DNA of 64,000 nt. Source: Arenibacter sp. P308M17. Lineage in GTDB: Bacteria; Bacteroidota; Bacteroidia; Flavobacteriales; Flavobacteriaceae. The translations under genes were made by a program, and so were the position numbers. The notes under the pieces were generated by a model that was given only the letters and a program-made list of their open reading frames with translations, did not search any database and was not told the origin of the DNA. The stretch spans positions 868,001-932,000 of the forward strand of contig NZ_QVON01000002.1 of assembly GCF_003426735.1 (NCBI RefSeq), written 5' to 3'. The first letter of the stretch is position 1; each line of letters starts with the position of its first letter. Below are positions 1 through 9,676 of the stretch, one piece after another.

Positions 1-524
1 CTGTCTATCTCATGGATAATCCCATTGCATTGATTGGCATCTGCACTGGTTATCTTGGCCTTATTCCCGGCCCTGTCCGTTAGTATTATATCCAGTCCGT
101 CCATAGACGCGTAAATTTTGTCGCCTTGAACAGTTGTAAAACTTGCCTTTCCATTACCGTTGCACAAAGCCTTTAAAATTTTTGAGGCCGTTATGTTGCC
201 GGCAACAATGTGGTAGGTTAAAAGCGAAAAGAGTTCCTGCTTATTTTCCGGTAACAACAATTCCCTCAGGTTTACCTTGGAAAGTTTTTTGAAAGCCATA
301 TCCGAGGGCGCAAAAACGGTAAAAGGGCCATCCTCATCCAATATTTTATCCAAATTGGCCGCCTTTACGGCTTCCAACAAGGTATAGTAATGTCCTGAAT
401 CAGCAGCACTTTCTATAATGGAACTTTCCTTTTGTAAAAAGCTATTTTCAATGAAAGAAGTTTGTCCATAAGCAAGGGAAGAAATTAAAAATAGTATTGC
501 GCAAACGGACACATAGCTTTTCAT
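1..524 (-). CDS. fasciclin (FAS1) domain secreted protein, partial
   Basis: The reading frame runs off the left edge of the window, so only the N-terminal 174 or so residues are visible. It starts with a clear signal peptide (MKSYVSVCAILFLISSLAYG, cleavage probably before Gln21). It then enters a fasciclin-like domain: the hallmark FTVFAPSDMAF segment (about residues 63-73) and the LLTYHIVAG segment follow in the usual order. FAS1 domains are extracellular or surface adhesion modules, often present as lipoproteins or secreted proteins in Bacteroidota. The upstream region (525-772) is shared with a divergent gene and holds no recognisable TAnnTTTG promoter. Whether a second FAS1 domain follows cannot be seen. 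Identification of the domain is firm; the biological role is unknown. Confidence 0.85.
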   Translation of the reverse strand, partial: MKSYVSVCAILFLISSLAYGQTSFIENSFLQKESSIIESAADSGHYYTLLEAVKAANLDKILDEDGPFTVFAPSDMAFKKLSKVNLRELLLPENKQELFSLLTYHIVAGNITASKILKALCNGNGKASFTTVQGDKIYASMDGLDIILTDRAGNKAKITSADANQCNGIIHEID

Positions 525-772
525 TGGTTCTGACTTGGGAATTACTAAAAAATCGACGAATGGTTAAATTCTTCGACAATATACAATAATAGGTTTATTG
601 TTCTAAAAAAAGTTATCAACTAATTTTGAAATATCGGAATATAGCCATTCAGGTTACGATTTGGTCACATTGTCATTAGGATTCACGGCCCATTTTATTT
701 TTTAACGCCCTAAACCAAATTGGAAAACCTTAATTTCTTAATTTTATAAACGTAGCTATAAAAGAATATAAA

Positions 773-1492
773 ATGTTGTTGAAAAGAACCAATATTCAGG
801 AAAAGCTTATTCTGGCCAAACAAAGGGACAAGGCTGCCGATAGTTTAATAAATGAAGTTTACCGTCTTTTGGCCAAAGGGGACCATGACCGGAAAAGAAT
901 TGGGGCCAATCTTAAAAACAAGGCCGAATTAGTTTCCAATGACTTTAATTTTGATCTATTGGCTACTACCGAAATTTACCATCTTCGCCATATAAAAAAA
1001 ATAGCGGTCGATTATAGATTGCGTTTTTTGGATTCCCACTATTTTAAAGGTAAAATACCGGAAGAGGCGATCACCAAAATTAAAAAACTGGAAAAAGAGC
1101 ATGAACTGGAATTAAAGGGGTTTAAAATTCTTGCTCCCTCCAAACTTTTTAAATTGAAAGACAGGGACGATCCCATTTTATTTGCCCCGATCGGGAATGA
1201 CCATTATTATTTGATCCATAAATGGGGCCATGACCTGCATCCTCTGAGAAAAATATTGATGTGGCCTTTCAAAAGTCTGGTGAATCTAATTGCTTTGGTA
1301 GTAAGCATCAGTTATCTAATAACCCTTTTGGTCCCCAACGGCTTGTTCTCGAAGGAAAGTTCCAGCTTTCAATTTTGGGTAATTTTCTTTTTTATGTTCA
1401 AATGTCTTGCTTCCATTGTCATATTTTATGGCTTTGCTTTGGGCAAAAATTTTAATCCCGCCATCTGGAATTCCAAATACCTAAAAACCTAG
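773..1492 (+). CDS. hypothetical protein with two C-terminal membrane segments
   Basis: A 239-residue protein that I do not recognise. The first 160 residues are soluble, charged and lysine-rich, with no signal peptide. Two hydrophobic stretches follow, at about residues 167-189 and 202-222, so it looks like a hairpin membrane protein with a large cytoplasmic N-terminal part. A motif such as DDPILFAPIGNDHYYLIHKWG (shortened here) just before the first membrane segment looks conserved in style but I cannot assign it to a family. The gene stands alone, divergent from the fasciclin gene and convergent with the ABC-F gene. The start is the first ATG and there is no competing upstream start in frame. 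Confidence 0.7.
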   Translation: MLLKRTNIQEKLILAKQRDKAADSLINEVYRLLAKGDHDRKRIGANLKNKAELVSNDFNFDLLATTEIYHLRHIKKIAVDYRLRFLDSHYFKGKIPEEAITKIKKLEKEHELELKGFKILAPSKLFKLKDRDDPILFAPIGNDHYYLIHKWGHDLHPLRKILMWPFKSLVNLIALVVSISYLITLLVPNGLFSKESSSFQFWVIFFFMFKCLASIVIFYGFALGKNFNPAIWNSKYLKT

Positions 1493-1496
1493 TATA

Positions 1497-1556
1497 CAGT
1501 GGGCAGTAAACGGTAAGCGTATGCAAAAAAACGGATTTCACTGCCCACTGCCTTTT
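1497..1556. repeat. intergenic inverted repeat, possible fragment of a dispersed repeat family
   Basis: Perfect 11-base arms (CAGTGGGCAGT at 1497-1507 and its complement at 1540-1550) enclose 32 bases between two convergent genes. The right part (a run of A, then CG, then CTGCCCACTGCC) resembles the end of the repeat at 33276-33369, which on its minus strand also ends in CTGCCCACTGCC after a run of A and CGAG. It may be a short relic of that family, or simply part of a bidirectional terminator. Confidence 0.45.
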
Positions 1557-1568
1557 GCTTATAGCTCA

Positions 1569-1590
1569 TTGTAGGAATTGGGTCCTACAA
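1569..1590 (-). terminator. hairpin downstream of the ABC-F gene
   Basis: TTGTAGGA (1569-1576) and TCCTACAA (1583-1590) form a perfect 8-base stem with a 6-base loop, ending three bases from the ABC-F stop codon. There is no strong T-run on the minus strand, so it is a likely but not classical terminator. Confidence 0.5.
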
Positions 1591-1592
1591 AA

Positions 1593-3275
<1,683 letters not shown>

Positions 3276-3361
3276 CTATATTACAACGCCTTTAGAGGTC
3301 GCCTTAACTAAGTTTCAGTAGATTTAACTCACAATTAACAGCCTCTATCTCTTGCTTTTAT

Positions 3362-3369
3362 TAGATTTG
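3362..3369 (+). promoter_or_regulatory. candidate -7 element (TAGATTTG)
   Basis: An exact TAnnTTTG match 25 bases upstream of the lipoprotein gene at 3395. No TTG lies at the ideal distance upstream, so only the -7 half is supported. Confidence 0.4.
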
Positions 3370-3394
3370 TTCACTATAAAGTAGCTATTCCCAT

Positions 3395-4783
3395 ATGAAT
3401 AAACCTTTACTATATTCTTTTCTAGTTGCGCTGATTGGTTGCAGTACGATAGAAAAAAAATCCCCTGGTGCATTCTTTGCTGGTGAAATTGTAAATCCCA
3501 CCAGCCCATTTGTGGTTCTATTTAAGGATGATATTGCCATAGATTCGGCCAAACTGGATGGCGATAATAGATTCAGTATTCAATTGGATACTGTTGAGGA
3601 AGGTTTATATCATTTTGACCATAGTCCTGAATTACAGTACGTGTATCTGGAAAAGGGAGATAGTTTGATGATCCGCCTAAATACAGAAGATTTTGACGAA
3701 ACATTGATATTTTCGGGGAAAGGGGAAGAAATAAATAATTTTCTTGTTGAGTTCTTTTTAAGTACGGAATCGGAGCCGGCCATAGTTTATTCCTATTCCC
3801 AACTTGGTCCAGAGGAATTTTCCCATATTTTGGATTCCTTAAAAAACATTAAGGTAAATGACCTTAACGACCTGATAATGGATGGTACCCTTTCCGATAG
3901 GGCAACAGAAATGGCCAAGGCCAGTATAGATTACAACTATTATATCTACAAGGAAAAATATCCGTTCTGGAACAGGAGAAAGACCGGAAAAGGCAATATC
4001 CAAGAGCTCCCCAACAACTTTTACGATTACAGAAAGGAAGTAGACTACAACAATAAAAGTCTAACCTACCATAGGTACTACTACAATTTTATGAAGACCC
4101 ATTTTAATAATTTATCCTATATGGGCTGTTATACAAAATGTAACGATACGCACCATGACATCGTCAAGAATAAATTACATTTTAACCAGCACAAATTAAA
4201 ACTGATCGATAGCCTCGTCATCGAAAAAAACCTGAGAGACAATTTATTCAGAAATGTGGCTATGGACTATTTGATCAGTGTACATGATACGCATGAAAAC
4301 AATAGAATTTTTCTTAACGATTTTCACAGATTTTCAGGAAACAATAGTCACAGTGCCGAGATTGAAGCCATTTACCAAGGTGTAAACAATCTACAGCCCA
4401 GCAATAAATTGCCCAATATTTCAGTTTTCAACACGGATGGAACTTTGGTTACCCTACAGGAAATTGCCGAAAAGGAAAAAAATGCCGTATTTTATTTTTG
4501 GTCGGGAACCCAGAGATCCAACTTCCAGAATATCCTTACGCGCGTGGCGCAACTATCCGAAAATAGGCCCGAATTTACTTTTATTGGAATTAATTGCAAT
4601 ACGGATGTCGTAAGATGGCAGTCCTTGTTAAGTGCCAATCAACTGGATATGGACAGGCAGTTCCGTACCGATGATTTTGAAAATTTAAAAAATGCCCTTG
4701 TGATAGGTGGACTCAATAAGGGTATTATAACCAAAGACGGACGTATTGTAAACGCATTTGCCGATCTCTATAGTAGTTTTTAA
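3395..4783 (+). CDS. TlpA-like thioredoxin-fold lipoprotein lacking active-site cysteines
   Basis: 462 residues starting with a lipoprotein signal (lipobox ending ALIGC, Cys16), so probably anchored in a membrane facing the periplasm. Residues 25-110 resemble the beta-rich N-terminal domain common before TlpA domains in Bacteroidota (DUF4369-like). The middle (about 120-330) is helical and charged. From about residue 340 there is a thioredoxin-like fold: LPNISVFNTDGTLVTLQEI, then FYFWSGTQRSNF, where the WCxxC site would lie. Here it reads W369-S-G-T-Q-R-S, so no redox cysteine pair exists. A thiol-disulfide role is therefore unlikely; binding or scaffolding is more plausible. The gene converges on the aldolase gene across a strong hairpin. 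Confidence 0.75.
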   Translation: MNKPLLYSFLVALIGCSTIEKKSPGAFFAGEIVNPTSPFVVLFKDDIAIDSAKLDGDNRFSIQLDTVEEGLYHFDHSPELQYVYLEKGDSLMIRLNTEDFDETLIFSGKGEEINNFLVEFFLSTESEPAIVYSYSQLGPEEFSHILDSLKNIKVNDLNDLIMDGTLSDRATEMAKASIDYNYYIYKEKYPFWNRRKTGKGNIQELPNNFYDYRKEVDYNNKSLTYHRYYYNFMKTHFNNLSYMGCYTKCNDTHHDIVKNKLHFNQHKLKLIDSLVIEKNLRDNLFRNVAMDYLISVHDTHENNRIFLNDFHRFSGNNSHSAEIEAIYQGVNNLQPSNKLPNISVFNTDGTLVTLQEIAEKEKNAVFYFWSGTQRSNFQNILTRVAQLSENRPEFTFIGINCNTDVVRWQSLLSANQLDMDRQFRTDDFENLKNALVIGGLNKGIITKDGRIVNAFADLYSSF

Positions 4784-4896
4784 GGAAGCCCTCTTTAATG
4801 GTCAGCTTCATGTTAGGACTAAAAAATTCGCTTTTTCATTTGAACTATTCTTATTCTGGCTCAATAATCTATAAATGGATTGCGATATAAATTAAC

Positions 4897-4931
4897 AAAG
4901 CCTCTTATGCCCTATGGGCCCAAGAGGCTTT
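4897..4931. terminator. bidirectional hairpin terminator
   Basis: AAAGCCTCTT (4897-4906) pairs perfectly with AAGAGGCTTT (4922-4931), with a second inner stem GCCC-TAT-GGGC (4909-4919). It lies between convergent genes and the A/T ends allow termination in both directions. Confidence 0.8.
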
Positions 4932-4955
4932 ATACTATTTAGAATTTTGGTAACG

Positions 4956-5609
4956 TTAGTTTCCTTTTTGGTAGTCTTCCAAAAACTTGGCGAGACCACT
5001 ATCGGTCAAAGGATGTTTTAAAAGACCCTCAATGGCCGACAAAGGTCCGGTCATAACATCAGCTCCAATTTTGGCACAATCTATCACGTGCATAGTGTGT
5101 CTTACCGAAGCCGCCAATATTTGGGTTTCAAACTCATAGTTATCGTATATATGCCTAATCTCGGAAATCAAGTTTAGCCCATCGGTAGAAATATCGTCCA
5201 ACCTACCTATAAACGGAGAAACATAGGCAGCCCCTGCTTTAGCGGCCAACAAAGCCTGTCCACAAGAAAACACCAAAGTACAATTGGTCCTTATACCCTT
5301 ATCCGAAAAATATTTTATAGCCTTGATACCGTCCTTTATCATAGGCACTTTAACCACGATTTGCTCATGCAATTCCGCCAATTCCTCTCCCTCCTTGATC
5401 ATACCTTTTAAATCTGTGGAAATTACCTCGGCGGATACGTCACCATCTACAATATTACAGATATCCACATAGTGTTTTAGAATATTGTTTCTTCCGGTGA
5501 TACCCTCTTTGGCCATTAGGGAAGGATTTGTGGTTACCCCATCCAATACTCCTAATTCCTGGGCTTCTTTTATCTGTGCTAAATTAGCGGTGTCAATAAA
5601 GAACTTCAT
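4956..5609 (-). CDS. transaldolase / fructose-6-phosphate aldolase family (TalC/FSA type)
   Basis: 217 residues, the length of the short transaldolase subfamily. It catalyses Schiff-base aldol transfer or cleavage of sugar phosphates in the cytosol, in the non-oxidative pentose phosphate pathway. The catalytic lysine is Lys87 in VVKVPM. The N-terminal FIDTAN and TTNPSL motifs (residues 4-9 and 26-31) and the segments [19 protein letters not shown] and SPFIGRLDD fit the family. The sequence does not distinguish a true transaldolase from a fructose-6-phosphate aldolase; in organisms that carry no long transaldolase this type normally serves as the transaldolase, so that is the better guess. The gene is monocistronic with a terminator at 4897-4931; the SDR gene upstream is on the same strand, 72 bases away. 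Confidence 0.92.
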   Translation of the reverse strand: MKFFIDTANLAQIKEAQELGVLDGVTTNPSLMAKEGITGRNNILKHYVDICNIVDGDVSAEVISTDLKGMIKEGEELAELHEQIVVKVPMIKDGIKAIKYFSDKGIRTNCTLVFSCGQALLAAKAGAAYVSPFIGRLDDISTDGLNLISEIRHIYDNYEFETQILAASVRHTMHVIDCAKIGADVMTGPLSAIEGLLKHPLTDSGLAKFLEDYQKGN

Positions 5610-5681
5610 GTCAATTGCTTTTAAAATTATTAATTTGAAAGATATTGCCTTTTCGCAGGCCTGTCTTTTGGTCCTGCAAAA

Positions 5682-6491
5682 TTACAATTTATAATGGTTC
5701 ATCAAGAGTTTCTCATATACTTTGTCCGGTAATATTTTTTTTAGGATCAAAGAGAACTTTTGCATAAACTCCCCTACCTTATAATGTACATAAGGCTCTT
5801 TTGTGTTTATTATTTTGTGGACCATATGTGCTACCAATACAGGATCCTTACCTTTTTCAACATGCTCGTTCATCATTTGCAAGGTATTGCCATAAGATGC
5901 TTTATAAGGCGAGTCCTCAAGGATAGGTACGTGGTAACGGCCCGAGGCTATATTGGTAGCAAAATCCCCAGGGGCCAAATTCGTTATGTTCACCCCAAAT
6001 CCTTTGACCTCCATTCTCATGGCTTCCGTAACCAGCTCCAAAGCCCCCTTACTGGCGGAGTACAATCCCCTATATGGCAAACCCATATAACCAGCAATAG
6101 ATGTAATATTGATGATCAAGCCCTTTTTCTGGCTCCTCATATAGGGCAAAACCGCCTTGAACATGTGTATGGGACCGTTAAAATTGGTGTCGAATGCCTT
6201 TAAAATTTCAGCGTGGGGGGTTTCCTCAATAGGTCCCGTAATTCCGATACCGGCATTGTTTACCAGAACATCCAACCTACCCTCCTTTGCCATGAGGTTC
6301 GAAATGGCATTACCTATACTTTCCGGATTTCTCACATCCAATTCCAATAGCTCAAAATGGGTAAAACCGGGATGTGCTTCCAATCGCCTGGTAGTTCCAT
6401 AAACTTTAAAACCTTTTGATGTTAAATATACCCCGATCGATTTTCCAATGCCCGAAGAACCTCCCGTAACCAGTACAACCCTATGCTCCAT
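5682..6491 (-). CDS. short-chain dehydrogenase/reductase (classical SDR)
   Basis: 269 residues with the full set of classical SDR motifs: TGGSSGIG cofactor loop (9-16), NNAG (78-81), catalytic Ser131, and Tyr144-x3-Lys148 in YSASK. The residue after the first strand and the arginines at about 35-36 (TTRRLE) favour NADP(H). The C-terminal part (about 190-269) is the variable substrate region, with a helix rich in lysine near the end (MQKFSLILKKILPDK) as in SDRs acting on lipids or retinol-like substrates. The substrate cannot be read from sequence. The gene is 72 bases upstream of the aldolase gene on the same strand and may be co-transcribed with it, but there is no metabolic link that I can defend. 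Confidence 0.9.
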   Translation of the reverse strand: MEHRVVLVTGGSSGIGKSIGVYLTSKGFKVYGTTRRLEAHPGFTHFELLELDVRNPESIGNAISNLMAKEGRLDVLVNNAGIGITGPIEETPHAEILKAFDTNFNGPIHMFKAVLPYMRSQKKGLIINITSIAGYMGLPYRGLYSASKGALELVTEAMRMEVKGFGVNITNLAPGDFATNIASGRYHVPILEDSPYKASYGNTLQMMNEHVEKGKDPVLVAHMVHKIINTKEPYVHYKVGEFMQKFSLILKKILPDKVYEKLLMNHYKL

Positions 6492-6613
6492 TAAATAAAA
6501 TTAAGGTGCAAATTAACAAATAAAACAGGAATTGTGGGGGAATTAGATCTGATAACTATACTTGATCCTACCTAAAGCTTTCAAAAACAATAAACACCAT
6601 AGCTTTAGGGTAC

Positions 6614-6714
6614 AAAAAATGGCAAGCTACCTACATCGCACCGCTACAACCATATACCCTTGCTGCGTTCCCACCCTGGGGGATTCTACAGGAGCTGGTC
6701 GTGTAGGACTTGCC
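6614..6714 (-). ncRNA. ffs: signal recognition particle RNA (4.5S type)
   Basis: About 101 nucleotides. The conserved SRP apical region is present on the minus strand: CCCAGGGTGGGAACGCAGCA followed by AGGGTA. The ends pair: GGCAAG (6714-6709) with CTTGCC (6626-6621), and the adjacent CCTACA with TGTAGG. The closing stem is followed by six T (6619-6614), serving as the terminator. The 5' end is placed by the promoter at 6719-6748. The RNA works with Ffh and FtsY in co-translational membrane targeting. No protein gene is supported here: the rest of the 6492-6918 gap is A/T-rich and empty. Confidence 0.95.
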
Positions 6715-6718
6715 GATG

Positions 6719-6748
6719 CAAATATACAATCTTTTAATTTTTTTGCAA
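6719..6748 (-). promoter_or_regulatory. consensus Bacteroidota promoter of the SRP RNA gene
   Basis: On the minus strand TTG (6748-6746), exactly 19 bases, then TATATTTG (6726-6719). This matches the TTG/TAnnTTTG consensus of the primary sigma factor of Bacteroidota, and the predicted start (about 6712-6714) coincides with the first base of the SRP RNA stem. Confidence 0.85.
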
Positions 6749-6918
6749 TCGTTTTCAGGTCTTAATTTTATTAAATATCTTGCCTTATGAAGTTGCCAAA
6801 TTAATTTTTGGATAGCAAGTTGATTTTAAGACAACTATAAAAAATTAAAGAAAAAAATAGTGCAAAACAGGCACTTTACCCGCTAAGATTTTATTTTAAA
6901 TAATACCTGTATTATATT

Positions 6919-7959
6919 ATGAATGCCTTCAAATTAAACCTATTATTCACTATTCCCTTGTTCTTCTTGGCCTGTGAAGGTACCACCAACCCCTCCAAAC
7001 TCTTCGAAATCCAGATAGAGGGAAACCAAACGGAATTTCATAAAAATCAGGTGGTAGGCATCTCGGTAAAAAATCTAAAAAATAAGGAAATCGATCAGAT
7101 TACCTATACATTGGACAATGAAGAAATTATACCGAACAACAATAAAATTAAGCTGGACCAACTGGAACTTGGGGCCAAGACCCTAACTGCCAGCATTCGT
7201 TTTGATGACCAAACCGTTGAAGTCTCCAAAGGAATTAAACTATTGGCAGAACACGCCCCTGAGATATATACCTACAAGATTCTGAACATATATCCCCATG
7301 ATATGGACGCCTATACCCAAGGATTGGAATTTTATAAGGATACACTTTATGAAAGTACAGGAAAAAAAGGGAAATCCTCTTTGAGGCAGGTAGATTATAA
7401 ATCTGGCAAAGTTCTAAAGAAAATAGACTTGGACAATAACTATTTTGGAGAAGGCATCACTATTCTAAACGATAAAATTTATCAACTCACTTGGCAAAGT
7501 GGATTGGGATTCATCTACGACCTTAAGGACTTTAAGAAAATAGACAGCTTTAAATACAACCAAAGTAAGGAAGGATGGGGTCTGTGCAACGACGGCAAAA
7601 AAATATTCAAGAGTGATGGCACCGAGAAAATATGGTTCTTAGATCCTGTTACTATGGCCGAGTTAGGCCATTTTGAAACGGTAACCAATACCTCCATCTT
7701 CAACAAGGCCAATGAACTGGAATATGTGGATGGAAAAATATACGCCAATGTCTATCAAAAGGAAAGTATGATGATCATAGATGCCAATAGTGGTGCAATA
7801 GAGGGTGTTATCAATTTTAGTGGCCTTAAGGAGAAGGTTACACAACATCAAAGCCTGGACGTACTAAACGGAGTGGCCTATCACCCTGAAAGAAAGACCT
7901 TCTTCGTTACCGGAAAAAACTGGGATAAATTGTTTGAGGTAAACATCCTTAAAAAATAA
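6919..7959 (+). CDS. glutaminyl-peptide cyclotransferase (glutamine cyclotransferase), lipoprotein
   Basis: 346 residues beginning with a lipoprotein signal (FFLACEG, Cys19). Residues about 25-105 form a beta-rich, probably Ig-like, extension. From about residue 110 the five-bladed beta-propeller of the plant/bacterial glutamine cyclotransferase family is clear: NIYPHDMDAYTQGLEFYKD, YESTGKKGKSSLRQVDYKSG, YFGEGITILNDKIYQLTW, EGWGLCNDGK, NELEYVDGKIYANVYQKE and the C-terminal SLDVLNGVAYHPE. The enzyme forms pyroglutamate at N-terminal glutamine of exported proteins, in the periplasm or on the surface. This is a plausible maturation step for flavobacterial secreted proteins, many of which begin with Gln after signal cleavage. 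The downstream thioesterase starts two bases after the stop, so the two are co-transcribed. Confidence 0.93.
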   Translation: MNAFKLNLLFTIPLFFLACEGTTNPSKLFEIQIEGNQTEFHKNQVVGISVKNLKNKEIDQITYTLDNEEIIPNNNKIKLDQLELGAKTLTASIRFDDQTVEVSKGIKLLAEHAPEIYTYKILNIYPHDMDAYTQGLEFYKDTLYESTGKKGKSSLRQVDYKSGKVLKKIDLDNNYFGEGITILNDKIYQLTWQSGLGFIYDLKDFKKIDSFKYNQSKEGWGLCNDGKKIFKSDGTEKIWFLDPVTMAELGHFETVTNTSIFNKANELEYVDGKIYANVYQKESMMIIDANSGAIEGVINFSGLKEKVTQHQSLDVLNGVAYHPERKTFFVTGKNWDKLFEVNILKK

Positions 7960-7961
7960 TT

Positions 7962-8360
7962 ATGGGAATTTTTGAAAAAACCATAAAGGTAGAAGAGGAG
8001 GATCTGGACGACCTGAACCATGTTAACAATGTACGATATGTACAATGGATGCAGGACATTGCCAAGGAACACTGGCGGGCCAAAGCGCCCAAAGAATTGA
8101 TCAACACTACGATCTGGGTGGTATTGACCCACCATATTACTTACAAAAGTGCAGCAAAATTGGATGATGTTATCTTAATGAAGACATATATAGACAAGAC
8201 CAAAGGCCCCGTATGTGTTAGGGTTGTAGAAATGTATAACCAAGAAAACCATCAATTGTTGGTCAAATCCAAAACCGAATGGTGTTTGCTCAATTCAGAA
8301 ACCTTCAAACCCATGAGGATTTCCCCTGAAATAGAAGATATCTTTCTAACCCAAACCTAA
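7962..8360 (+). CDS. hotdog-fold acyl-CoA thioesterase (4HBT type)
   Basis: 132 residues, the normal length of a single hotdog domain. The N-terminal motif DLDDLNHVNNVRYVQWMQ (about 14-31) is the 4-hydroxybenzoyl-CoA thioesterase signature, with the catalytic acid in the D-x-x-x-HVNN segment; WVVLTHHITYKSAAKLDDVI continues the fold. It hydrolyses an acyl-CoA or acyl-ACP thioester in the cytosol, substrate unknown. It follows the glutaminyl cyclase gene by two bases. A second thioesterase of the same fold but different sequence lies at 61117-61515. Confidence 0.88.
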   Translation: MGIFEKTIKVEEEDLDDLNHVNNVRYVQWMQDIAKEHWRAKAPKELINTTIWVVLTHHITYKSAAKLDDVILMKTYIDKTKGPVCVRVVEMYNQENHQLLVKSKTEWCLLNSETFKPMRISPEIEDIFLTQT

Positions 8361-8802
8361 GTAACTGTTTACCATTTATCTAGTAGGCCTCTTTTTCCTC
8401 CTATTGGATCCACTTTGATCCTACTAAAAGTAATGGAGCTTTGGAATTCGCCAATCGTACAGTTTTTTAAGGAAACTGTTTCATGTAGTATGGGCAGCAT
8501 ATCCTACACACAAAATATTCTGTCAGCAAAAAAAATTCCAGTGGTACTGAAACAGAAAATACGGTCACCGCACAGATGGTTCCCTTAAAATTTCTAAGGG
8601 CAGACGAAATAAAAAACCTAACTCATGATAAAAATACAGCATTTTAAGTTAAAAAATTGATAATACACTTCAATTTTTATAAGAAAAAACTTTCAAAACT
8701 TAATTTTTTTCAACATAAAACGAAAACCCTAGTTTTTCTAAGGTCGAAATACCCTCCTTTGCTATAAGGTATCAGTAAATTGCCGTAAAATCATCTGAAA
8801 TT
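8361..8802. other. 442-base intergenic region, no supported gene
   Basis: A gap between the thioesterase and the LytTR regulator. The left half (to about 8610) has near-average composition and includes an open frame of 51 codons at 8433-8588 with no family resemblance; the right half is very A/T-rich and probably contains the regulator's promoter, although no exact TAnnTTTG is present. It could be the remains of a decayed gene, but I see no recognisable sequence. Confidence 0.5.
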
Positions 8803-9534
8803 ATGGAATATACCTATACTATTTTGGACTCCGATGCCCAATCCAATTTACAGCTGCAACACTATATGGAAGAATATGGTGAATTTTATTGTTCTGGAGT
8901 AGCCACCAATAGTATTGATGGCCTAAATAGTATCCTTAAAAAAAACCCGGATATTGTTTTTATCCATTTAAATGAAAAGGCCCATGAATATTTTCATATG
9001 ATTATGGAATTGCACCAATATGTTAAGGAAACCCCCATATTCATTGCAATTTCCAAGAACAAGCAATATGCCTTTGAAGCTTTAAAATGCCATTTTTTCG
9101 ACTATTGGCTATTACCGTATAACGAATTCGATATCAGAAAAACCCTGCTTCGGTTAAAACTAAAAGCCCCGAAGGAGCAGGAGCCCAAAACACTTTTACT
9201 TCAATCCTATAAAGACTATCGCTACCTCAATACCCAAGAAATCATGTATTTACAGGCCGATAACAATGCTACAGATTTTTTTATGAAGGATGGAAGTACT
9301 ATAAGCGCTTTTAAAACGTTAAAGACTTTTGAGAACAATTTGCCAACGAATTTTATTAGGGTACATCAGAGTTATATCATCAATATCGACTTTGTTTCCA
9401 GGATCAACTATGGAAAAGGTATATGCACCTTAAAGCATGACAAGTTGCAATTGCCCTTTTCCAAATCCTATAAAAGCAATATAGACAACCTAAAAAAGAT
9501 TTTGGCCAAAAACACCATTTCTACCCTAAATTAA
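8803..9534 (+). CDS. LytTR-family transcription regulator with degenerate receiver domain
   Basis: 243 residues. Residues 1-115 have the length and pattern of a response-regulator receiver, but the phosphate-accepting Asp is replaced by His55 (PDIVFIHLNEK) and the conserved Lys by Leu104 (FFDYWLLPYNEF). Only Asp9/Asp11 of the acidic pocket remain, so normal phosphorylation looks impossible. Residues about 135-240 are a LytTR DNA-binding domain: LNTQEIMYLQADNNATDFF, then FIRVHQSYIINIDFVSRI and the C-terminal LPFSKSYKSNIDNLKKIL. LytTR regulators bind direct repeats upstream of target genes. The gene lies 142 bases before the repeat-protein gene and near a histidine kinase/regulator pair, suggesting a shared signalling locus. 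The kinase more likely serves the regulator at 12317 than this protein. Confidence 0.88.
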   Translation: MEYTYTILDSDAQSNLQLQHYMEEYGEFYCSGVATNSIDGLNSILKKNPDIVFIHLNEKAHEYFHMIMELHQYVKETPIFIAISKNKQYAFEALKCHFFDYWLLPYNEFDIRKTLLRLKLKAPKEQEPKTLLLQSYKDYRYLNTQEIMYLQADNNATDFFMKDGSTISAFKTLKTFENNLPTNFIRVHQSYIINIDFVSRINYGKGICTLKHDKLQLPFSKSYKSNIDNLKKILAKNTISTLN

Positions 9535-9626
9535 ACAAATTCTCACAGATACAGTACGTTTACTAACAGAACTCCCACTCCTACTAAAGATAATTCTTAC
9601 ATAATCTTCTAGAGACTGATTGTTGT

Positions 9627-9634
9627 TAATTTTG
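9627..9634 (+). promoter_or_regulatory. candidate -7 element (TAATTTTG) of the repeat-protein gene
   Basis: An exact TAnnTTTG match, predicting a start near 9641 and a leader of about 36 bases. No TTG stands at the ideal upstream distance, which would be compatible with activator dependence, for example on the LytTR protein encoded just upstream. Confidence 0.45.
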
Positions 9635-9676
9635 TTTAGAAATAAACCTCATTAACCCTCGAAAATCACTAGAAAA

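Noticed and set aside
6562-6765. A 67-codon open frame on the plus strand
   Set aside because: It lies across the SRP RNA gene on the opposite strand, whose sequence and promoter account for the conservation.
8433-8588. A 51-codon open frame in the 442-base gap
   Set aside because: No family resemblance, unusual codon mixture and no promoter or operon context. It may be chance or a remnant.
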